From an uncultured Mailhella sp. (GTDB lineage: Bacteria; Desulfobacterota; Desulfovibrionia; Desulfovibrionales; Desulfovibrionaceae), in contig CAJJMX010000026.1 of NCBI GenBank assembly GCA_905192935.1, positions 1 through 13,474 of the forward strand: a stretch of DNA of 13,474 bases. Direction: 5' to 3'. Below the pieces are notes generated by a model. It did not search any database. It was not told the origin of the DNA and was given only the letters and a program-made list of their open reading frames with translations. The position numbers and the translations under genes were made by a program. Below, in pieces: positions 8,482 to 13,474 of this stretch (positions within the stretch are counted from its first letter, which is position 1; every line of letters begins with the position of its first letter).

Positions 8482-8511
8482 TTATAAGCGCTTCACAGGC
8501 AGGTCACAGGC
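8482..8511. promoter_or_regulatory. 11-base phased repeats, possible PhoB-type box
   Basis: TCACAGGC occurs at 8493-8500 and again at 8504-8511, exactly 11 bases apart, and a weaker copy TTATAAGC (5 of 8, all differences transitions) is in phase at 8482-8489. On the minus strand the two good units read GCCTGTGA, which resembles the CTGTCAT units of the Pho box, also spaced 11 bases apart. A -10-like CATAGT follows at 8518-8523. The position before an alkaline phosphatase gene supports phosphate-starvation control by PhoB; that link is inference. Confidence 0.5.
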
Positions 8512-8556
8512 GTTGTCCATAGTGTCGGCAGCTTGAAAACAACATTGGAGGAAAGT

Positions 8557-10293
8557 ATGAAAGCTACCGTGATGATGCCGCTGTGTCTCGGCATGGCGCT
8601 TCTGACGGCTACGGCCGAGGCTGCGCCCGCCATTTATCCTGTGGACACGGCTCGATTTCTCGGCACGTCGAAGTTTGATTTCAAGGTGGAATTCGACCGG
8701 GAAATGAAGCAGTCCGACGTCGATGTCCGCATCAACGGCAAGAGCGTGTCCGACGTGTTCGGTGCGAAGCCGGAATTCATCATGAACGAGGAAGGCAAGG
8801 GATCGGCCATCATTCTGCGCGACGTGTCCCTGAAGCCCGGCAAGTATGTGGTGACGGCAAAGGACGGCAAGGATGAAGCCTCCGCCAGGTGGGATGTGTA
8901 CGGCACGCCGGAGAAGGCGAAGGCCAGGAACGTCATCCTGCTCATTGCCGACGGTCTCAGCATGGGTCATCGCACGGGCGCGCGTCTGCTTTCCAAGGGC
9001 GTGACCAACGGCATGTACAACGGTTATCTTTCCATGGACACGCTGCCCTACACCGGCATGCTCGGCACCTGCAGCGTGGATTCCATTGCGGCCGACTCCG
9101 CCAACACCGCTTCCGCCTACATGACCGGCCACAAGTCCAGCGTGAACGCCATCGGCGTCTATGCCGACCGCACCAAGGATCCCTTCGATGATCCTCGTCA
9201 GGAGAACATCGCCGAGCTTCTGCGCCGCAAGACGAACAAGTCCATAGGCATCGTTTCCGACGCGGAAATCGAGGACGCCACGCCCGCGTCCGTGGTGTCG
9301 CACACCCGCAAGCGCTCGGAAAAGGCGGCCATCGTGGGCATGTTTGCGAAGATTCGTCCCGAGGTGCTCATCGGCGGCGGTTCCGCGTATTTCCTGCCCC
9401 GCACCGTTCCCGGCTCCAAGCGCAAGGACGAGAAGGACTATGTGGAAGATTTCCGCAAGGCAGGCTACACGCTTGCCACCACGCGCACCGAGCTTATGAA
9501 CGTCATGGAAAAGACGCCCGACCGTCTGCTCGGCCTGTTCCACACCGGCAATCTCGACGGCGCTCTTGACCGCAAGCAGCTGAAGAAGGGCACGGTCTCC
9601 AAGTTCCCGGACCAGCCTGATCTCACCGACTCCATGAACGCCGCGCTCAAGGTGCTTTCCAAGAATCCCGACGGCTTCTTCCTCATGCTGGAAGCCGGTC
9701 TGGTGGACAAATACACGCATCCTCTGGACTGGGAGCGCGCCATTTACGACACCATCATGTTCGACAAGGTCGTGGCCCAGGCTCAGGCCTACTGCGACGC
9801 CAATCCCGACACGCTGCTCATCGTCACCGGCGACCACACCCACGCCCTCAGCATCATAGGCACCGTGGACGACAATCTGCCCGGCGAGCTCATGCGCGAC
9901 AAGGTGGGCATCTACGCAGCCGCGGGATACCCCAACTACAAGGATGCGGACGGCGACGGCTATCCCGACGACGTGAATGTTTCGAAGCGTCTCGCCGCCT
10001 TCATCGGCAACTATCCCGACCACTATGAGACCTTCCGTCCCAAGCTCGACGGTCCCTTTGTTCCGGCCGTGAAGGATGAAAACGGCCACTATATCGCCAA
10101 CGCGGCCTACAAGGATGTTCCCGGAGCCCAGTTCGTTCCCGGCAATCTGCCCCGCACCGAGTCCACGGGCGTGCACGCCATCGACGACCTCGTGGTGGGT
10201 GCAAGAGGTCCGAATGCCGATCAGATCCACGGCTTCATGAACAGCACGGAAATCTTCCGCATCATGGCCGAGGCCATGGCGCTCGGCAAGTGA
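8557..10293 (+). CDS. Exported alkaline phosphatase, PhoA superfamily
   Basis: Encodes a periplasmic metal-dependent phosphomonoesterase (578 residues) that releases phosphate from organic esters. Residues 1-22 are a signal peptide (AEA before Ala23). About residues 23-120 form an extra beta-rich domain not found in E. coli PhoA (471 residues). The catalytic domain then shows Asp132 in LIADG, the nucleophile Ser181 in ADSA, Glu379-Asp384-His388 in EAGLVDKYTH, Asp426-His427 in TGDHTH and His540 in TGVHAIDD, matching the phosphoserine site and two-zinc ligands of the family. DADGDGYPDD at 463-472 looks like a calcium-binding loop. The start is ATG at 8557, with GGAGG at 8547-8551; a TTG at 8533 in frame would spoil the signal peptide. 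A possible Pho box lies upstream and a terminator follows. Confidence 0.92.
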   Translation: MKATVMMPLCLGMALLTATAEAAPAIYPVDTARFLGTSKFDFKVEFDREMKQSDVDVRINGKSVSDVFGAKPEFIMNEEGKGSAIILRDVSLKPGKYVVTAKDGKDEASARWDVYGTPEKAKARNVILLIADGLSMGHRTGARLLSKGVTNGMYNGYLSMDTLPYTGMLGTCSVDSIAADSANTASAYMTGHKSSVNAIGVYADRTKDPFDDPRQENIAELLRRKTNKSIGIVSDAEIEDATPASVVSHTRKRSEKAAIVGMFAKIRPEVLIGGGSAYFLPRTVPGSKRKDEKDYVEDFRKAGYTLATTRTELMNVMEKTPDRLLGLFHTGNLDGALDRKQLKKGTVSKFPDQPDLTDSMNAALKVLSKNPDGFFLMLEAGLVDKYTHPLDWERAIYDTIMFDKVVAQAQAYCDANPDTLLIVTGDHTHALSIIGTVDDNLPGELMRDKVGIYAAAGYPNYKDADGDGYPDDVNVSKRLAAFIGNYPDHYETFRPKLDGPFVPAVKDENGHYIANAAYKDVPGAQFVPGNLPRTESTGVHAIDDLVVGARGPNADQIHGFMNSTEIFRIMAEAMALGK

Positions 10294-10302
10294 TGCAGGA
10301 TG

Positions 10303-10330
10303 GGGAAAGGGGGCATGGGCTCCCTTTCCC
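10303..10330 (+). other. Stable hairpin after the phosphatase gene
   Basis: GGGAAAGGGGGC at 10303-10314 pairs with GCTCCCTTTCCC at 10319-10330 (12 pairs, one G-U) around an ATGG loop. No T-run follows, so it probably acts with the next stem, for example as an mRNA 3' end stabiliser. Confidence 0.55.
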
Positions 10331-10339
10331 TGAGCGGCG

Positions 10340-10367
10340 GGCGCCCTGAATGTTCGGGGCGCCTTTT
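10340..10367 (+). terminator. Intrinsic terminator after the phosphatase gene
   Basis: GGCGCCCTGA at 10340-10349 pairs with TCGGGGCGCC at 10354-10363 (10 pairs, one G-U) around an ATGT loop, followed by TTTT at 10364-10367. It separates the phosphatase from the downstream ABC cassette. Confidence 0.82.
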
Positions 10368-10459
10368 GCGACCGGCGGAGCGTTGAGCGTCGCGAGGCGC
10401 GGGGCTGTTTGTCCGAGGCTCCCCGGTCCGTTCCGAACTTTTTCCCCACGGAAGCGAAT

Positions 10460-10894
10460 ATGAAAATCTGGCTGACCTTGCTGCTCTGTCTTTTTCTCGG
10501 CGTGACGGCGGCGCATGCGGAAACGGAAAAACGCCTCAGCTTCGACGAGCTCTACAGCGGGGGCGGCGCGCTGGGACTGCGTTTCTCCGACAAGGTGCTG
10601 TCTTTTGAAGGCGGGCATGTGGTCATACGCGGCTTCATGGCTCCGCCGCTGAAGGCGGACGCGGACTTCTTCGTGCTGACGCGCGAACCTGTGGCGCTCT
10701 GTCCGTTCTGCCAGTCCGACTCCGACTGGCCGGACAACATTCTGGTGGTGTACCTCGCGGAAAAGGAGCGCTTCGTGCAGAACAATACGGTCATAGAGGT
10801 GGAAGGCGATCTGGAAGTCGGCTCCTGGACGGATGAGAAGACCGGATTCGTCAGTCAGCTTCGTCTGCGCAATGCCACCTTCCACACGCTGTGA
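10460..10894 (+). CDS. Exported CPFC-motif protein, probably DUF3299-like
   Basis: Encodes a 144-residue exported protein of unknown function. Residues 1-20 are a signal peptide with AHA before Glu21. The mature part is beta-rich: VVIRGFMAPPL (GFMAPP at 58-63), then CPFC at 81-84 followed by a strand ILVVYL, and a C-terminal TVIEVEGDLEVG with TGFVSQLRLRNA. This layout resembles DUF3299-type small OB-fold proteins. The two cysteines could bind a metal or form a redox pair. The start is ATG at 10460 with a modest GGAAG upstream; an in-frame TTG at 10409 would put 17 residues before the signal peptide. It is followed six bases later by an ABC ATPase and then a permease, so it is probably the periplasmic partner of that transporter. 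Confidence 0.72.
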   Translation: MKIWLTLLLCLFLGVTAAHAETEKRLSFDELYSGGGALGLRFSDKVLSFEGGHVVIRGFMAPPLKADADFFVLTREPVALCPFCQSDSDWPDNILVVYLAEKERFVQNNTVIEVEGDLEVGSWTDEKTGFVSQLRLRNATFHTL

Positions 10895-10900
10895 GGACTC

Positions 10901-11611
10901 ATGGAAAACGACCTTCATATGCGGAACATCCGCTACAGCGTTCAGGACGGCGGCGGACTGCGCCGCGTGCTGGACATTCCCGAACTGTTTCTTCCCGGAG
11001 GCACGCTCGCGGGCATTTACGGTGATTCCGGATCGGGCAAGACCTCGCTGCTCAATCTGCTTTGCGGGCTCATTCTGCCCGACGCCTGTCAGGGCAGGGA
11101 GCTGCGCTGGGGCGAGGATGACCTTCTCTCCATGCCGGAAGGAGCGAGAGATGCCTGGCGTGGCCGTCACATCGGCATGATATTTCAGGATTTTCAGCTG
11201 TTTCCTCAGCTCACTGCCATGGAAAACGTGCTTTTGCCCGCGTCGTTCCGGCATTTTTCCATTCCCGAAGATCTGAAGGACAGGGCGCGCGACATGCTCA
11301 AAAGGCTCGGCATACGCCGGGCGGACGTGGCCACGGGCGTGTTCTCCCGCGGCGAACAGCAGCGCGTGGCCATGGCCCGCGCCGTGCTTTTTCGCCCCGC
11401 CGTGCTTCTGGCCGATGAACCGACGGCCAGTCTCGACCGCAGCAACGCCCAGCTCGTCACCGATGAACTTGTGGACCTCGCCCGCTCCGAGGGATGCACG
11501 CTCATCGTGGTCACCCATGAGCAGGTGCTGCACGGCAGAATGGACAGACGTTACCGCCTGGAGCGCGGCCGTCTGCTCGCCGGTCTGGAAGATGATCTGA
11601 AGAGAAAATAG
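10901..11611 (+). CDS. ABC transporter ATPase of the MacB/LolD type
   Basis: Encodes the ATP-hydrolysing subunit (236 residues) for the FtsX-type permease encoded downstream. Walker A is GDSGSGKT at 41-48, the Q-loop glutamine is Gln96 in MIFQDFQLFP, the signature is FSRGEQQRVAMARA with SRGEQ at 149-153, Walker B is VLLADE at 168-173 with catalytic Glu173, the D-loop is SLD at 177-179, and the switch histidine is His206 in VVTHE. All catalytic residues are present. The signature has Arg where LSGGQ normally has its first Gly. The start is ATG at 10901, six bases after the preceding gene, whose stop codon overlaps the GAGG site. The LolD/MacB/FtsE grouping rests on the LFPQLTAMENVLLP region and the partner permease; the substrate is unknown. 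Confidence 0.93.
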   Translation: MENDLHMRNIRYSVQDGGGLRRVLDIPELFLPGGTLAGIYGDSGSGKTSLLNLLCGLILPDACQGRELRWGEDDLLSMPEGARDAWRGRHIGMIFQDFQLFPQLTAMENVLLPASFRHFSIPEDLKDRARDMLKRLGIRRADVATGVFSRGEQQRVAMARAVLFRPAVLLADEPTASLDRSNAQLVTDELVDLARSEGCTLIVVTHEQVLHGRMDRRYRLERGRLLAGLEDDLKRK

Positions 11612-11780
11612 AGAAGGCTGAGGCGGGAATGAGGCGCGGTGTCCGTGCCGCTTCAGAGACACGCTTTTGTTGCTGCCCGTCCGGAAAACCGGGCTTTCCT
11701 GAAAGTTCGGCGGGAAAGGGAGTCGGGCCGTCTCGCCCGGTCGGAGGCTCTCTCAACGATTAATGCTCAAAGGATGATGT
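11612..11780. other. 169-base gap inside the ABC cassette
   Basis: No gene is seen between the ATPase and permease genes. GCCCG at 11675-11679 pairs with CGGGC at 11690-11694, followed by TTT, and CGGGC at 11724-11728 pairs with GCCCG at 11735-11739. They could be weak attenuators. A stop codon (TGA, 11775-11777) lies in frame just before the permease start, so the permease cannot extend into the gap. Confidence 0.45.
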
Positions 11781-12959
11781 ATGAATCCTTTTCTTTTTCT
11801 GCGCGGCGAGTTTCGCCGTTCCTTCGGCGGAGCGCTGGCGCTGGCGCTGGTGCTGGCCTTTGCCGGAAGCCTGAGTCCTGCCGTTTCCATGCTTGAGCGC
11901 TCCATACGTTCCGGCATGGCGCAGTCCGCCGACGCCTTCGATCTGCTTGTGGGGGCGAAGGGCAGCGCCGTGGATCTCGTGCTCGGCGCGGTGTACCTTC
12001 GGCCCGAGCCTCTTTCCCTTCTGCCTTACGGAACGCTGGAAGAGGTGAAGGCTCACGGCGGCGTCCGCTGGTCGGCGCCGCTGGCCTTCGGCGACAGGTG
12101 GAAGGACTATCCTCTGGCGGGCACCTCTTCGGAACTGGTGACGCTGGGCGGAAAGCGTCCTCTGGCCTCGGGCAGGATGTTCATGAACACGGAAGAGGCC
12201 GTGGTGGGAGCGGGCGTTCCCCTGAAGGAAGGCGACAGCTTTTCGCCGAGTCATGGAAGCGTGGCCGAAGCCGCGCTCGACGATGACGGCCGGGGAGCGC
12301 ATGCCCACGATCACAGCTTCCGCGTGGTGGGAAAAATGCCGCCCACGGGCACGCCCTGGGACAGGGCCGTCGTCGTTCCCATTGAGGCGCTCTGGAAGAT
12401 GCATGATTCCGGTGCGGGCGAAGGTCGCTGTTCCGTCGTGGTGGTGAAGCCCGTGACCGTGGCCGACGCCTATCGGCTGCGCGGCGCTCTGAACGCCGAG
12501 AAGACGCAGGCCGTGTTTTCCGGCGAGGTTCTTACCAGACTTTTCGGCATCCTTGAGCAGATGCACGACGTCATGATGCTGCTGGCCTTCGGGGCTCAGG
12601 CGACGGCGTTTGCCGCGGCTCTCGTTTCCGGTTTCTTCGCCGTGGCCATGCGCGTGAAGGCCATGGCGCTTTTGCGGGCGCTCGGCGCTTCTCACGCCTT
12701 CATCGCCGTGAGCGTGTGGCTCATGGTGTCGGGGGTGCTTCTTGCCGGATGCGTGCTGGGCCTTGTTCTCGGCTGCATCATGGCCTCGGCGGCAAGCTCC
12801 TTCATCCAGGCGGAAACGGGCGTGGCGCTTGCGGTGAGCCTGTCGTCCGGAGAATGTCTGTCGGCGCTCGCCTCGGCCTTATGCGGCTGCCTGGCTTCGT
12901 TGTTGCCGGCATGGTTCGCCTGCCGGAAGACGGCCGGGGAGATCCTGCGCTCGGCGTAG
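11781..12959 (+). CDS. ABC transporter permease, FtsX/MacB-like, with HxHxH motif
   Basis: Encodes the membrane subunit (392 residues) of the ABC system. One membrane segment lies near residues 15-37, followed by a large periplasmic domain (about 38-262), then three membrane segments near 265-290, 308-340 and 355-382: the four-segment FtsX/MacB topology. The periplasmic domain starts with FDLLVGAKGSAVDLVL and contains His174, His176 and His178 (HAHDH) before VVGKMPPTGTPWDRAVVVP, a pattern seen in FtsX permeases encoded with small periplasmic partners. The cytoplasmic loop RVKAMALLRALGAS is the usual coupling region for the ATPase. The start is ATG at 11781 with AAGGA at 11769-11773. Such permeases usually work mechanically on periplasmic substrates rather than as simple pores; the histidines suggest a metal link, which is inference. 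Confidence 0.88.
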   Translation: MNPFLFLRGEFRRSFGGALALALVLAFAGSLSPAVSMLERSIRSGMAQSADAFDLLVGAKGSAVDLVLGAVYLRPEPLSLLPYGTLEEVKAHGGVRWSAPLAFGDRWKDYPLAGTSSELVTLGGKRPLASGRMFMNTEEAVVGAGVPLKEGDSFSPSHGSVAEAALDDDGRGAHAHDHSFRVVGKMPPTGTPWDRAVVVPIEALWKMHDSGAGEGRCSVVVVKPVTVADAYRLRGALNAEKTQAVFSGEVLTRLFGILEQMHDVMMLLAFGAQATAFAAALVSGFFAVAMRVKAMALLRALGASHAFIAVSVWLMVSGVLLAGCVLGLVLGCIMASAASSFIQAETGVALAVSLSSGECLSALASALCGCLASLLPAWFACRKTAGEILRSA

Positions 12960-13005
12960 GGAAAGATTGTCGGTAAAATTTCGACACCAAGACGGAGCGA
13001 GGGAT

Positions 13006-13028
13006 GCCCGCAGGCGGGACCTGCGGGC
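13006..13028. other. GC-rich hairpin after the permease gene
   Basis: GCCCGCAGG at 13006-13014 pairs perfectly with CCTGCGGGC at 13020-13028 around CGGGA. No T-run follows on either strand, so it is not a classic terminator. Confidence 0.5.
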
Positions 13029-13106
13029 GCGCCTGATTGTGTCTGCCGCCGTCGTGCCCCGGAGGGCAGGACAAAGACTCTGCCGTGACGGAGAGTGCGG
13101 CTGCAA

Positions 13107-13140
13107 AGGGGGGAGCGTCGTCTCCCCCCTCGATGTTTTA
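13107..13140. terminator. Probable bidirectional terminator between convergent genes
   Basis: AGGGGGGAG at 13107-13115 pairs with CTCCCCCCT at 13122-13130 around CGTCGT. On the + strand CGATGTTTTA follows; on the minus strand the stem is followed at once by TTTGCAG. It lies between the + strand permease and the minus-strand hydrolase, so it can serve both. The T-runs are short in each direction. Confidence 0.65.
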
Positions 13141-13214
13141 AATTCTGCTTGTCGCCCGGTCTTCCTGCGCCCCGTCCGGACTTGTCAGGGACGGACGAGT
13201 GCGGAACGCAGCGT

Positions 13215-13474
13215 TCAGCGCTTTGCTCCGAGGTCGATGACTTCAAGATCATCGGGCACGTACACGCCGCCGCGATAGGCCTGTCTGGCCTCTTCGGTGT
13301 AGCGCGCCTTGCGGAGAGCCGGCGGAGTCCTGTCCTCGGTATGCCAGAGCACAAGATTGCGCACATGATGCTTTCCCGCGAGGAGGGCGGCTTCCCGCAC
13401 GGTGCCGTGGCCTATGAGGCGGGGTCGAAAGATGCCGGCTTCGGCATCCAGACAGAAGGCTTCATGGAAGAGCC
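13215..13474 (-). CDS. MBL-fold metallo-hydrolase (RNase Z-like), C-terminal part
   Basis: The gene runs off the right edge; only about 86 C-terminal residues are in the window, and the true start lies beyond it. The visible part reads LFHEAFCLD, then GHGTVREAALLAG, NLVLWHTED and VYVPDDLEVIDL before the stop. HEAFC corresponds to the strand after the last metal ligands, GHGTVREAA to the conserved histidine region, and LWHTED to the C-terminal histidine of RNase Z-type metallo-beta-lactamase-fold enzymes, which bind two zinc ions. The reading frame is open to the edge, so starting at the internal GTG (13398-13400) would cut the domain. It is convergent with the ABC cassette. Whether it is a tRNA-processing RNase Z or another hydrolase cannot be decided from this fragment. 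Confidence 0.82.
   Translation of the reverse strand, partial: LFHEAFCLDAEAGIFRPRLIGHGTVREAALLAGKHHVRNLVLWHTEDRTPPALRKARYTEEARQAYRGGVYVPDDLEVIDLGAKR

Noticed and set aside
8482..10449. Minus-strand open frame of 655 codons opposite the phosphatase gene
   Set aside because: It mirrors the phosphatase codons and is open because TTA, CTA and TCA are avoided; its translation is His/Gly/Val-rich noise and it also runs through the terminator and control region.
10262..11662. Minus-strand open frame of 466 codons opposite the CPFC and ATPase genes
   Set aside because: Same codon-avoidance effect; the + strand genes have clear motifs and this frame has none.
13172..13194. CCGTCC/GGACGG stem as a minus-strand terminator
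   Set aside because: Only six pairs and no T-run on either side; the stem at 13107-13130 is better.

Overview
The window is a stretch of GC-rich bacterial chromosome. The gene content and protein style point to the Desulfovibrionaceae (Desulfovibrio, Bilophila or Mailhella-like). The main clue is an F-type ATP synthase operon that holds paired b' and b subunit genes but lacks the a and c subunit genes, the split arrangement known from Desulfovibrio. The genus-level placement is inference; no rRNA is present.

Layout. (1) Positions 1-179 are a leader with a candidate promoter and a terminator-like hairpin. (2) Positions 180-5965 hold seven ATP synthase genes on the + strand, in the order atpF' (b'), atpF (b), atpH (delta), atpA (alpha), atpG (gamma), atpD (beta), atpC (epsilon), closed by a strong intrinsic terminator at 6085-6115. 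(3) Positions 6116-7008 are about 890 bases with no convincing gene but with a near-perfect 21-base direct repeat. (4) Positions 7009-7503 encode an exported OmpH/Skp-type periplasmic chaperone with its own terminator. (5) Positions 7631-7942 encode a small DUF3467-type protein, also with its own terminator. (6) Positions 7943-8556 are a 614-base spacer that ends in a 14-base palindrome followed by repeats phased at 11 bases, which resemble a PhoB site. (7) Positions 8557-10293 encode an exported alkaline phosphatase. (8) Positions 10460-12959 are a three-gene cassette: an exported CPFC protein, an ABC ATPase and an FtsX/MacB-type permease carrying an HxHxH motif. (9) From 13215 to the end is the C-terminal part of a minus-strand metallo-beta-lactamase-fold hydrolase, convergent with the cassette and separated from it by a stem that could terminate both strands.

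How the genes work together. The seven atp genes supply the complete F1 sector (alpha, beta, gamma, delta, epsilon) and the two-part peripheral stalk (b, b'). The membrane a and c subunits must be encoded elsewhere. The remaining genes look like separate transcription units, each closed by a hairpin, and three encode exported proteins. The phosphatase probably releases phosphate in the periplasm and may be under phosphate-starvation control. The CPFC protein, ATPase and permease form a compact export or extraction-type ABC system of unknown substrate, possibly linked to metal handling; this is the least understood part of the window.
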